A stretch of DNA of 64,000 bases from positions 7,777,103 to 7,841,102 of the forward strand of contig JABAKD010000024.1 of NCBI GenBank assembly GCA_012845835.1, read 5' to 3'. Below, piece after piece: positions 47,601 through 57,591 of this stretch. The position numbers were made by a program, and so were the translations under genes. Below the pieces are notes generated by a model, which was not told the DNA's origin, made no database searches, and saw only the letters and a list, made by a program, of their open reading frames with translations. The first letter of the stretch is position 1. Each line of letters begins with the position of its first letter. The DNA is from Undaria pinnatifida (taxonomy: Eukaryota; Sar; Phaeophyceae; Laminariales; Alariaceae).

Positions 47601-48817
47601 TAGAACCGGTTAGCTTAGGGGACATGTCGAGCACTTGAAGGCGTTCTTGCCCAGAACTTGTCCCGCGTTCTTCTTCCCCCCCTCGTCCTCGCCGAGGGGT
47701 CCATCGGTTTGGCATGTGACCTCGGCCCTTCTGCGCAAGGTCTTCTCCACGTTTTCCTTTAGCCCCTTTGATTATGTGTGCGTCACGTTGAGCTGCCTGT
47801 TGAACTAGAGAGTAGACAGGCGGCGTACGAGGCCGTGCTCGCCGCTTTCCTGGGGTGTCCTGTCACGAACAATACCAAGGATGTCCGAGGTACTACGTAT
47901 GTCAGAGAAAGCGAGAGGGATTGGCCGGTTCGCGGTGTGATGAACTATACTAACCCCTTCGGAAGTTGAGAGGAAAACACTGCCCAAATGACTAAATAAC
48001 TAAATGAGGATTACGGCATCGGCCATACCAACAGGCCCAGGCTGCTGGGTAGGGGATGTACCAAAATTGCAACGCACGGAGCTGTGTGACACTCGTGCGG
48101 CATGGTGCTCCGTGTGCATACTGTTCCAAGACGCTTGAAAAAATGTCGTACTCGTCGCGTTTTTGGTCGCTATGGACGCGCCCCAAAAGGCTTCATGTAA
48201 ATATTGCCGCAGTTGTAGCACAGCCTACTTCGAGCCCCACGCGCGCAACATAGCGATAGCTGCAACAATGACCGGTGATTCCGACTGCGGGCAACTCGCT
48301 GCAATCACATTTGTGACATATACGATCTAGCACACCACCGCGGATTTAATTCCTGGCTGGATTTCTCGGCATTACTATATACTCCGTATATCTAAGCAGC
48401 CACTGGTACTGACTTGCCTGTACTTTTTCGGAATTTTATCGCTCAGGTTCTTCTTCTCTGGGACGAAAGGGTTCAAGCAAGATCGTGCATGCACTACGAA
48501 GTCTACTGTACACACAGCAGCTGACGGGGGCATGTTCGCCTCTTTGTCATCGATACACGGGGGAAACGTGCTTCGTTCTTCCTGAGGCGTGAACTTTTCA
48601 GAAAACAACTTTTTAGGACGGTTTTGGACAGCTCTACGTTTGCAGGGTAACCGGAAAGCGGCGCTCTCACCGAAGATGTAGCTGGCGAAAGCAGCGATAC
48701 TGGCAGGAGGTCCTGTCTCGGGGTCAACGATGACGCCGAGTCACCGTCAAAAATCGCGGCGCACCCCTGTTGTTGGTGTTGTCCATTATCCGTTCCATCT
48801 TCGATCGATGTTGCCAT
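26478..48817 (-). CDS. TRF4/PAPD5-type non-canonical poly(A) polymerase with N-terminal TRAF-type zinc fingers and repetitive core insertion, 17 exons
   Basis: Minus-strand exons: 48817-48671, 47730-47401, 46952-46785, 46077-45973, 44461-44306, 42727-42619, 41470-41366, 40741-40599, 39936-39790, 39251-38778, 38336-38103, 32838-31682, 30426-30303, 29666-29499, 28140-27988, 27133-27005, 26663-26478; about 1344 aa. Phases agree at every junction. Two TRAF-type fingers (CPYSSLGCRH..H..C ~264-290, CPNTILGCDH..H..C ~312-333) lie between Arg/Glu-rich helical segments. Nucleotidyltransferase core: YGSYASG with DSDVDLV (Asp 466/468) and third Asp in VNIDISV (~667); ARVPIIK; DPYTGGLSSYGLVLM. PAP-associated part: VLGELLLDFLHLFGEDFD and DPLNCMNNVGRGSFGIGQV. 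All three catalytic Asp are present, so it is probably active; relatives add short A-tails in nuclear RNA surveillance. About 450 residues of Arg/Pro/Thr/Glu repeats and Pro-rich sequence split the core. The C-terminal exon is the least certain. Confidence 0.85.
26700..26835 (+). mobile_element. SINE body fragment (diverged)
   Basis: GGCGAGTCGACGAG, CTCAACTCATCTCGCGATAA, an A run, a G-rich block and CTATGTGACC follow the order seen in the SINE bodies at 6728 and 7320. It lies between the last two exons of the TRF4-like gene and creates a deceptive in-frame acceptor on the minus strand. Confidence 0.45.
28720..29025. repeat. CAGCGC/GTGCGGT-rich low-complexity tract
   Basis: Two blocks (28730-28880, 28970-29030) of imperfect GCGGTGC/CAGCTC pentamer-hexamer repeats in an intron of the TRF4-like gene. 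Confidence 0.8.
31990..32740 (-). repeat. In-frame coding repeat of the TRF4-like protein (RRATPPPPDxEKEERGG units)
   Basis: About nine imperfect units of 17-20 residues (RRATPPPPDKEKEERG type), some separated by a longer EHEQPEEI..SR.PSQ spacer, within exon 12. Predicted disordered and highly charged. Units vary in length but always by whole codons, which supports the exon being translated. Confidence 0.85.
33412..33500 (-). mobile_element. MITE-like element, copy
   Basis: Begins TTAACGCCTTTACAACTGG and ends GCTTTAAAGGGGTTAA. Core CTTGAAATTAGTTTAGGGAG. Complete copy in reverse orientation with both termini. Confidence 0.8.
34071..34396. repeat. 164-bp tandem duplication, two apparently identical copies
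   Basis: GATTTCAAGGTTGAATACCT starts at 34071 and again at 34235. The copies match by eye up to GTAAACCAAAC at 34232 and 34396. No substitutions were seen, so it is recent or an assembly artefact. In an intron of the TRF4-like gene. Confidence 0.95.
35930..36540. repeat. Degenerate ~190-230-bp repeat array, three units
   Basis: Three units start near 35935, 36165 and 36350. Shared words: CCAAT, GGGGTTTCCACACCGTG, GGGGAGGTAT, CGACCCGAGAGA, GGGGATGGGACCCTATCGTC and CCAGCCAAT. Strongly diverged; an older satellite-like cluster in the intron before exon 12. Confidence 0.75.
36838..36945 (+). repeat. Dispersed ~100-bp repeat, copy 1 of 3
   Basis: AAAATACACTCCAGCTG, GAGATCGAAGATTTTGTCGA, AACTCATCTTCGCAAGCTGT and GATCGCGCGTATTA. 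Relatives are at 46196-46290 and 49909-50010. In one frame it encodes [16 protein letters not shown], so it may descend from a coding sequence. Confidence 0.8.
37300..38045. repeat. Tandem ~240-bp repeat cluster
   Basis: Repeated words ACTGCTGTGTTGCCGTAGTA, GACGTAAGTACAAGAAAAAA, AACAGCATTGGCGATGTAA and GCACCGGCAAAAGC occur two to three times each. A detached piece (CATTGGCGATGGAAGCATGG to ATATAAATA) lies at about 33570-33625. Confidence 0.8.
40350..40590. repeat. ~28-bp minisatellite, about seven degenerate copies
   Basis: Unit near TCGTGTTCTACGACCCAGGC followed by CTAAATCA, immediately downstream (gene sense) of exon 8 of the TRF4-like gene. Confidence 0.9.
41461..42250 (-). repeat. Degenerate array of splice-acceptor-containing units
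   Basis: About a dozen imperfect units contain, on the minus strand, TTGTTGCAGGTCCAGACGTT or close variants (plus-strand sites near 41461, 41537, 41585, 41626, 41668, 41739, 41790, 41826, 41868, 41962, 42012, 42052, 42092, 42232). The first unit is the true acceptor of exon 7 of the TRF4-like gene (TTTGCAG-GTCCAGACG at 41470). Spacing is irregular, about 35-75 bp. Confidence 0.8.
44030..44165. repeat. 51-bp tandem repeat, three copies
   Basis: Unit containing GGTCAGGTACAGTATTCAGG and TCGGATTGG, just outside exon 5 of the TRF4-like gene. The period is divisible by three, so an open frame runs through it. Confidence 0.92.
44912..45150. repeat. (AAATATC)n heptamer array
   Basis: About 30 units of AAATATC with AAATGTC and other variants, in an intron of the TRF4-like gene. 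Confidence 0.95.
46196..46290 (+). repeat. Dispersed ~100-bp repeat, copy 2 of 3
   Basis: Diverged copy of 36838-36945: AAAATGCACCTCAGCC, GAGATCGAGGATTTCGTCGA and GTGTGATACTTTGATCGCGC. Confidence 0.7.
47065..47145 (-). repeat. Decayed duplicate of TRF4-like exon 3 5' edge with acceptor
   Basis: TATGCAACGGCCTCTTCCAC and the following CTTCACCTTCCAGTACCTACTCCTGTGCA mirror 46900-46958, the acceptor and first half of exon 3, about 170 bp away. On the minus strand the acceptor ...GTGCACAG survives, but the second codon has become TAG. Confidence 0.85.
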
Positions 48818-49033
48818 TCTATCCACCCGTAGTTGCGCTAGAGGAGGCTTCCCTTTTTTAGCTGCGGCAGTATTCGAGCGCGAGACGATGACCCACCGCG
48901 TACTCTGCGGGTCGTGAGCGACCAGCGCCGAACAATGGCAACGCAACACCGTGGATGAACTCGTTAACACAAACACAAATTCCAAGTATTTAAGTGTTTG
49001 TCGCACAATACGAGGGTGCATATATATTATGAA

Positions 49034-49123
49034 GTTAATCCCTTTGGAGCCCTAAAACCTCTCCCTATACTAATTTCAAGTAATTTTGTACCCAAAACGA
49101 GATTCCAGCTGTAAAGGCGTTGA
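49034..49123 (+). mobile_element. MITE-like element, copy
   Basis: GTTAATCCCTTTGGAGCCC, CTCCCTATACTAATTTCAAG, TAATTTTGTACCC and an end GCTGTAAAGGCGTTGA. A near full-length member; a second partial copy lies directly upstream (48950-49020). Confidence 0.8.
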
Positions 49124-49152
49124 GTGCGAATTTCTAGCTGATACCGCGCCAA

Positions 49153-49281
49153 AATGTAGGGACCCCTTCCGAGACCGCTGGAGCCGGATTATGCGTCCAC
49201 TACCGCCACGGGCCAAGAAAAACGCACAAAAGTTGACGACGGTCAAAAAGTTATTGCTGCGCGAGTTCCTAGAGACAGGTA
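49153..49281 (+). repeat. Dispersed ~115-bp repeat, copy 1 of 2
   Basis: AATGTAGGGACCCCTT, CCGCCACGGGCCAAGAAAAA and TGCTGCGCGAGTTCCTAG with AGACAGGTA match 51449-51560 in order and orientation. Confidence 0.75.
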
Positions 49282-49908
49282 TTTACCATCTTACCGATAT
49301 GTATATACATGGCGGTGCTGCAGGTACTCTATACCAACCCAAGAACAGCATTGCGCGGTCGGAACGCCTAGACTAATGCTCCGTAGCACCATACTAAGTA
49401 GTACAGAGGGGTAGTCCTCGCCGCAGAATAATGCTGGTGCACAAAGGCAGCAAAACAGCAGCCAGCAACAGGGTGGTTTTTGCGAGCGCCCTAACATGAC
49501 ACCTCTTGCGGCTTATCACGGCGACCAGGGGACAGGTGATTTCGAATAGACGCGCGTATGATATCTGGCTGGTTTATATAAGTTCATATAACACGTGTTA
49601 TATAAGTTCAACTACGGTCCTTTTGAAGTGACCATGCCGATTCTTCAGTCCAGAGAGACACAAAATATGTGGTCACAAACCACTGTAGTAGTGGTTGTCT
49701 ACTCCTTGTTTCAGATAGACGTGCGCACGCTACCTGGTTTATGTAACATTTGTCATAGACATAACTTCAACTAATGGCAAGATGCCTTGCAATTTACAGT
49801 ATCTTCATTGTTGAACTACTAATGGCAGCACAGCGGTGGTCGTCTCCCCATAGTGCAGTATGTGCCAGCCAACATACCGGCACTATGCCGAACACCGGCA
49901 CTATCGAG

Positions 49909-50010
49909 ATACATTAAAAAATAAAAACACACTCCACCTGTGAGATCGAAGATTTTGTCGAAACTCATCTTTGCAAGCTGTGTGTGATACTCCGATCGCG
50001 CGTATTACGG
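49909..50010 (+). repeat. Dispersed ~100-bp repeat, copy 3 of 3
   Basis: CACTCCACCTGTGAGATCGA, AGATTTTGTCGAAACTCATC and GATCGCGCGTATTA. Closest to the copy at 36838. Confidence 0.8.
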
Positions 50011-50867
50011 GTTGTGTGTCCTCAGTAAGGATATAGGTCGGCGACTCCCCTTGGAACTAGTCTGTGCGCGGAAACTATAAAACCCGTTTTTGAGGGGGAC
50101 AAAATCTGACAGCTGTGGAAGGAAATGCATCAGTTTATCAAATGAATCCTGTAAGTCGAATAACCCGTGAGGCAAGGGCGAAGTTTTTAAGGACGTGGAG
50201 GGCTGGGTTTGATCAAGAGGGAGCGGGGGGGGGGCAACTCAATCTGTGCGTGGAAACTATGAATCCTTTAAGGGGATACATCTGACGGTTTTGGAAAGAA
50301 TGCACCAGTTTATCATGTATTTCCTGTAAATCGTACAACCAATGAGGAGAGGGCGGAGCGTTTGCGGGGGTGGGGGAGGTTGGGGCGAGAGGGTTTTTTT
50401 AACAGCTTTAGGTCGCGTAGATGTAGGGGTTTGCTATACGCGTGGTGCTAGGTCTAGGCGATGGTGCGGGTGGTGGGGAAGGAGGGGGCGGGGGGGGGGG
50501 GGGAGGGGGGTGAATTGAAGCAGCGGCATGGATGGCTCTAGAAAGATATATAGAGTACCGAGACTGGTACAATTTAATAGTATAGCTGGTTCCAGGCGTG
50601 CCACGCGATTTCAATGGCACCATGATGGCAATAGGCACTATTCAACCTGCACTACATTGATTCTGCTGTGATATATACATGTACCACTTTTGGTTTGGTT
50701 TGGTTCGGGTTATTATATCCCTGGGATATCCTTCCACTCCAGCGTAACTGGAGCCTGTCTTGTAACCACGGACTTGATGTTATGCGTGTTAATGTGAGAA
50801 CAACAACAACAACATACGGTAGGGAGACCCCCGGTGTTAACGTCTATTACTCCTCGTATTTCAGCAC

Positions 50868-50987
50868 CTGCGAGTCTCCGTTGGTAGGTGCGTCTTTTGC
50901 ACCACCCGAGTCCGCAGCAGCAGCGGCGGCAGCATCGGGTCTCCGAAGCCGCCTGCGTGTTCGAGGGTGCGCCCTGGCCTTCTTTTC
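50868..50987 (-). CDS. Candidate 40-codon exon of an unidentified minus-strand transcript
   Basis: The acceptor GTATACAG and donor CAG-GTGCTG bracket a phase 0-0 open segment of 120 bp. It encodes a basic stretch (RTRRRLRR), an Ala-rich run and a Ser/Gly/Asp tail ending TNGDSQ. It lies 2 kb upstream of the first recognised exon of the TRF4-like gene and could be an upstream exon of that gene, although I found no exon joining them in phase. The function is not recognised. Confidence 0.35.
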
Positions 50988-51448
50988 CTGTATACAGATT
51001 GACATCACACATTTTGACACGTGGGGATACGAAACGGTGTCAGATAGGAATACAAGAACGAACGTCAAATGCCAGAAACTCTGCAGCTGGAAAACCCTTT
51101 GCAACTGAACCCCCTCTTTTGGCGATAAACCACTTGGAAATACAGTGGGATAAAATTTTCGCAGTGGTTCCAAAGGGAGTTATGTTCATTGACTGTGACG
51201 GTCTGAGCCCACGGGAGTATAGATCAGAGATAATCTTTACCTCCAGAATGACTGCAGCCTGTCCTGTGACAACGGGCTTGATTATGGCGACGATGGCTGA
51301 ACGCGAGAAAAACAAAAACAAGATCAGGTCGATGTATTCCTGCTAATAGCCTTGTTCGCTACTGTGGTATATCTGGGTCCTAGAAGGGTTGTTCCCACTA
51401 GACCGCTGACAAGACCGCCTCTGGCATAGCGTCTCTAAGTTTGATCGT

Positions 51449-51560
51449 GCCAAACAATAGGGACCCCTTTCAAGCTGCCTCAAGCATCCGCCGACCACCA
51501 CCACGCGCAAATTGATCACAATCGTTAATATCCTGCTGCGCGAATTCCTAGCGACAGGTA
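51449..51560 (+). repeat. Dispersed ~115-bp repeat, copy 2 of 2
   Basis: AATAGGGACCCCTTTC, CCACCACGCGCAAATTG and CTGCTGCGCGAATTCCTAGC with GACAGGTA. Partner of 49153-49281. Confidence 0.75.
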
Positions 51561-52275
51561 CACCAACTTCTAATGCAGGTGTACTGCTGCTGCTTTTTTT
51601 ACGAGAAATCAACAAGTTTTTGCACCTGCATTTAGTCTTCAGAGCTACCAGGTACAGTGCTGGTGTACACGCTACAACACGTACGGCACAGCAGTGCATG
51701 CGTACCAGGCACGGCTCTGGAGCGATGGGCGGGGGAGAGAGAAGGAGTCCCGGATGCTCGGCGAAACAGCGATTCATCACGTGTGCCCCTCTGCTGGAAG
51801 GGAAAACACTTTTGGTAGTTCGTGCTACGGGAACGTACGTCTTAGATCTTTGATTTTGGAATGTAGTGTGGCGTGTTGTGCTTGATATTAGATCAAAAAT
51901 GACGAAAGCTCGACGAAAAAGAACTTCGACAGGCACAGCATGAAACACACAGGTCAGCCAGCAAACTATTTGCTGCTGCTGTGCTTATGATATCAATAAC
52001 ATCTCCATTCGTACCGGTATATGTACCGGGGTACCAGGTGGCATGCGTAAGAGACATGTACAGCTTGTCAACCCGCCGGCTGATGTCACCTTCCCGCATG
52101 GAACTTGGAAGTTGCATTGCTGATATCCATGTACGTGAAATCGATTAAAGTCGACACATCGAGCGGATCATGATCTAAAAAATCTCGGTCTTATATCTGT
52201 CGTTCAGATACGTTGTCGAGGATCTGTGTATTAACATCTAGTACATAATTCAGGAAACACGTGCTGGGTAATGCA

Positions 52276-52360
52276 GATCATACTGCCCCCACGCCGTAAC
52301 ATGATCTAGACCCTGCAGATCACATATAAATCAAGGATATATCTGCCCTGAAAGACAAGA
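52276..52360 (+). repeat. Dispersed ~85-bp repeat, copy 2
   Basis: Partner of 17249-17337, with the same block order ending ATCAAGGATATATCTGCCCT. Confidence 0.8.
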
Positions 52361-52792
52361 GCATGGAATGGGATATAACATGTCTGATGAGTGAAGGTCT
52401 TTGTAGTCTATACGCACAGCTATCCCTGGCAATGATGGGTGGCCGACGTAGACTTTGCGCTTGCGTTTTGGACGGAGAAGGAGCTGTACGAGTACATACC
52501 AGGTAGCGGCCAAGCGGTGTGGTATCGGTGACACATGTAGACTACAGCAATAGCAGCTCAATAGTGAAAACCACGCGGTCGCAGCGTACTCACACGTAGA
52601 TGTGACAACCGCAGACAGACTCTGGGTACACCAACAGATACTGTACTAAGATACTCTGTGCCCGGGGTCTTGGTACCAGGTTCTACTGCTGTACCAGATA
52701 GACTAATACTGCTGCTGTAACTACAGCAGTATTAATAGTAGCTGCATAACTGCTGAACTCTACCGCTACTGCTGTAGGCACAAGACTCCACG

Positions 52793-53401
52793 TTGTGGTA
52801 TGCAAAACAATATGCTAAAGCACTCCTGATGCTTGTGGCCCTAGAACAGGAGGTTTTCGCAACAGATTTCTTCTACGAGAGCAAGGCAAGCGTGGAGGGA
52901 CGGATACACGCGAGTCTATGCGCGGAAGTGACAGCAAGGTGCGCAAGTTTGCTGAGAGAAGCCAGATCTGTGTACCAGGTATCGTACGTACAGAGCAGAG
53001 CAGTGAGGAGTGAGAATGTTTTCTACTCTCGTCTGACCATTTGGCCGCATCGCGGAGCGATACCGATCAGATACGTAGGCGATAGATACCCTAGAGAACA
53101 AATTCCGTACCTTCTTCGAGGGAGCCGGCTCTCCCACACCATCGCCTGTCATTCAAAGAGGGGAGGATCGGACTCCGCGAGCACTGTGGCAAACCTTCCC
53201 GCATATATCCTTCTGGTTGTTGCAGGGCAGGGTCAAGCAGTCCCAAGTGAAAAGAAAACAGAACCTGGTGAGGTTTGCAGAAGTTCCAATGGCGTTCTGG
53301 TTCGGGAACTCGGGAGATTTGAGAGCACGTTGTTTCTTCCGACCCGACAAGTCAGCAGAGAGGTTGAAAGCTCACGCGGGGAGTGTGGGATAGCTGGAAC
53401 C
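52793..53401 (+). other. Long open extension upstream of the dynactin p150-like start codon
   Basis: The reading frame of the CAP-Gly exon stays open for 203 codons upstream of the ATG at 53402, back to an ATG at 52793. I keep 53402 as the start, because p150/CLIP proteins begin shortly before the CAP-Gly domain and the upstream residues show no recognised domain. An internal segment (KASVEGRIHASLCAEVTARC, ending at a CAG-GTATCG donor near 52979) looks exon-like. It may belong to another transcript. Confidence 0.3.
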
Positions 53402-56400
53402 ATGGCGACGCGTTCACGTCTGGCAGCAGACTTGGTCGTGGGCTCACGAGTCACGGTTACGGGCAAAAAAGGAGTTGTGAGTGGCCTAATTAAGCCGCCC
53501 GCGATGGTACTTTTTCGAAAGCATGAAAAAGCACTGATGAAATAGGCCTCTCAAAAACTTCTTTTATGTTCCAACTGTAAAAAGTGGACAAGTTTCATTT
53601 AGCCATCACGCCCGCCTTTCTTGCCACGACCGCACCAGCTGTGCGCTCTTTGGGGTTGCAAGTCAGTAGTATGTTAGCAATGCACCAGGTGTGTGATCTT
53701 CCAACGCGCTGATCTTGCGGGATAACATGGACGATGTTTCAAAATATAAAATCACAGCTGACGATTTTCAATTTTTAATAAAATTGAAGGTGAAATTCAT
53801 CGGGACAACGAAGTTTGCTGCAGGAGATTGGATCGGGGTGGAGCTAGATTCGCCAGACGGGAAGAACAATGGAACCGTGAGCGGTGTAAGGTACTTCGAC
53901 GGCCAAGAGGGTCATGGCCTCTTCGTCAAGAAGGCACAGGTAAGCAATTAGACTGCTCTCGTACCGGCCCTCACATAGGAAAGACCCCCACACAAAACTT
54001 GGCCTAAAAAAATGGTACTAGGAGGCACGATATTCGACAGCTCTTATGCTGAAGTTAGTGTAGAGGACACCCTTGCTCAAAATACGAACTCTATACAAGT
54101 GTATCTCGGTTTCTTCTCAGAGGGCCGGTACGCCGGTACTGCTGTATGTCAGGAGACGGCAAGTTAGGCCTGTGACGGGCGGCCGTCTACACGTTACATG
54201 TAACACGACATTATACTAGCGGCGTAGTTTTAGTCTGGGAGATTCTCAATGTGATCGATGACGCCCTATACTGCCGTCTCCTGACACATTTGCAGACACG
54301 GCTATGCGGTCCAGATTTTAAGCTTCAGATTCTGACCCAATCGGATTTTCAGCCGCGTAGTTCGGAAATCGAGTGGGTCTTCTTGTGCGAAGAAATCGGA
54401 TATATTCGAAATCGGGTGAGACCGCGCGCCCAGAGATTCGAGCAAACAGCAACCAACTGCTGTTGTGGTTTGGCGCCGCGAAGAGAGGCGCCAAGTGTGC
54501 TGCACTGGGCGTCGGACCCAAGCGTGCGCGCCCACGCTGACTGCCCCTAATGTGGCGACGAAGGGACGTGCCGAGTGCGCCCAACGTGTCTTGGTATTTT
54601 GTTTTTTTACTATAAAGCATCCGCTCCCGACAAGCTGACTGACTGCTGCTCAGCTGATGTAGTCTATTATTCGAGTACGTATCCACGGAGAGGCACGCGC
54701 CTAGTGCGCTTTTCTTGGTCTCAAAGCTCGAGCCCGCGTCAGGCGCAAGGCAACGTGGCTGTGTCCCCATCCAACTCATCGATCGTCTGCTGCTGCGTGC
54801 TGCGTGGATAACATCTTGAATTTAGAGACCATTCCTTCTCTCCATTTAAAAACCTGATCACCAAAGTCCTCGAATTTTGAACCAAAATCTGACGTCTTGG
54901 GCCATCGGATTCTCAACTCAGATTTTTTCCGGTCCAGCTTTGCACCTTCGGACTGCACAAGCAGGTGTTTTTCATTTCTGGGATCGAAAAATGTGAAGCT
55001 GAAGCTAAAAAAATCGGACCGCATACGAAACACCCTAGGCGTGTGCGCGTGTCGCGCTGCAAATAGATAAGAGCTGTAAGTCGGAACGACTTAAGTCACC
55101 AAGTGTTAATATTTATTAGTTGGAGTAATAGTCGCTTCCCGCAGGTGCCGAATATCCGAATCACAAACTGGGTTTCCATACTTGCCGGAAGGTTTGTCTA
55201 GTACGCCATGCATTGTTCCTTTTTGAGCGGGATTCCCTCTGCCGTTGGGAGCTGATTTGGATCGTTTCACTCGCCTGACTGAAGTCGGCCAGCCGGATGG
55301 CCATCAGTTGGCTTCGCCAGCCGACTTTGCCGACTAAAATCAGTTATTAATAGTTGGGTAACAGCACTTACCGTCTTAGTCGTGAAATCCTGCCGACTGA
55401 CAGCTCTACAAATTGGACTATGTGTGATGTCTTAGATGCTTGACCGCGTCGCGTCAGGTTTAGACTCATCAAACGCTTTGATGGCACGTTTTTCAACTGC
55501 TGTCGCCTCACTCGAAAGCCGTGCAGCAGAGTAATACATTTTCCTCATGATGTGCTATGTATACGTGCCTTGAATCACGCGGAGTATACTTGTATACGTC
55601 TGCCGTTTGTATGATACAATACCTGGTGCCGAGATTGGGGACGCGAAACAGATGTTTTTTTTTATTTCAGGCACGTCAATCGCAGCGGCAGCAGCAGACT
55701 CGTCACCGATCAGCGAGAGCAATACGTCATACCTGGTACCTTGTACCTGATGTATCATACGATCTGTGCGGCATTGATACTGTAAACACGAATAATGCGA
55801 TATCAAAATAATGAAATGCCTACCAGGTAGCATTTAATGTATCGCCAACCAGGTAGCACCAGGGGCACAGCTTGTGTGCACGCATACGTCGTACATGAAG
55901 CAGTAGGTTACAACAAAATATCGAGATCGCGCAATCGCACGATCGCAGTACTGCTGCTGTCGTGCAGGCACTATACGAGGCTCAATTTTTGCATTTTTTA
56001 CAGGCCGCGGGGTTCGGTTAGGTCTCGGTGCAGTTTTTTACGAACCCCTTTAGTTCGGATCGACGCACTACTGTATCCTCGTACGCATACGGCTCGATTC
56101 GGTTCGGTTCAGTTCTGTTCGGATCTCGCCAGCTAATAACCAGAGGTTCGGTTGGTGCGATATTTCGTATTCCTGCTTGCAATAGTAGTTAATTGGTAGT
56201 GCAATCATGCGTTCGGTGATTTCCGTGTTTTGGCGTGCTTCCATTCCCGTGCCATAGGGTACTGAGATGTACCACGGATGCATTATGTAGATACCTCGGT
56301 GTTTCATTCCCGCAGGTGCTGAAGACTGAATTGGTAGCAGTCGTGTGATAATTTTCGAGTACGGTATTCTCGCGATGACATGTGGGTTAGTCAGTTCGTT

Positions 56401-57503
56401 CCTAGACCAGTCAGCAGGCGCCCACTTCTGTCCTGGTGCATGTTTGCATTGTGCGGCGCCATTAGCTAAGCGCCATGCTCATTCACAACTGTCCCACAAG
56501 ACAGTAGTGATAAAGGCTTTACTTAACCCTTTCCAACTCCTTAGAGTATCTTTTGAGTCTATTCGCTAGTGTTTTCTTTCATAACGGGAGTGCAATGCGA
56601 AAGGGGTTAGTTTTGCTCTGTCTTTTGTTGCTGCCTCGCAATATGAACTGCGCAGGTAAGACTTGACAGAGGTGCCGCTTCTTCTTCAACGGCAAGCGCA
56701 GCGTCGGACGGGAGCACCCGCAGCGACTCGGTATCCTCTCCTCGGGCTGCTGGATCGGGAAAAGTGTCTTCGCGCCTAGCCGCGATTCGCGAAAAAAACA
56801 AGGCGAGCCTGTGTGTGTCGACGTCTGGTATGTTCGATACCTACCTTAACGCCTTCACTGGAAGCCCTTGTGGGGGACAACTTTACCTAAATTTAGTATA
56901 GAGAGGGATTTCGGCGCTCTAAAGGGGTTAACCCTTTGGGGCCCGTTCATATAGGCCGAAAACACTAGAAGTGCCATCTTATTTACCGCCCAGTAAGAGC
57001 ATGCAGCAGTGCGAGTATCGGCATGCTTGCCCGCGTTTCGCTCAGCTACTTGCATTGCAGTTTTCAATAGGACATCCCCCCTACCCAAGCGGCCCCCGGA
57101 TGCTTCGTGTGGTAGATGCTGTAGTTATAGGTGCCATTTATTTTCGACGTTTTCCGTCTGAAGCTCAGGGTCATTGTAGAGTGCTGTCTCAAACGTTCTG
57201 GAATTTGCGAACTGGACTGGCTACTTGGAATATACTTGGTTTGTCTGCAGCTACCTGGAATATACTTGGTTTGTCTGCAGCTGTCTTGTTTCAAGTTGTT
57301 TTGGGTGTGAAGAAGGGTTGATATCTGTCCCTGTCCGTACCAACCATGTCAGGAGACGGCGGATTTGGTTGTCGTCAGTGACACTGTATGAATGTATTCA
57401 TTGTCAGATGGCAAACGGAATAGTAACCATACTACTACCACTAATAATAATAATAATAATAATAATAACAATAATAATAACAATAATAATAATAATAATA
57501 ATG

Positions 57504-57591
<88 letters not shown>

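Larger units (their letters stand above)
48818..53401. other. Divergent intergenic spacer between the TRF4-like and dynactin p150-like genes
   Basis: Contains MITE-like copies (48950-49020, 49034-49123, about 51078-51180), dispersed repeats (49153-49281, 49909-50010, 51449-51560, 52276-52360), a G-rich block (50340-50520 with a run of about 14 G) and many TACCAGGTAC-like palindromes. Two coding-like segments are listed separately (50868-50987 minus; the long plus frame from 52793). Confidence 0.55.

Noticed and set aside
55671-55735. Additional dynactin-like exon (QSQRQQQTRHRSARA)
   Set aside because: It has a good T-rich acceptor, but its end phase does not fit either neighbour and exon 2 joins exon 3 directly as LFVKKAQ-VRLD.
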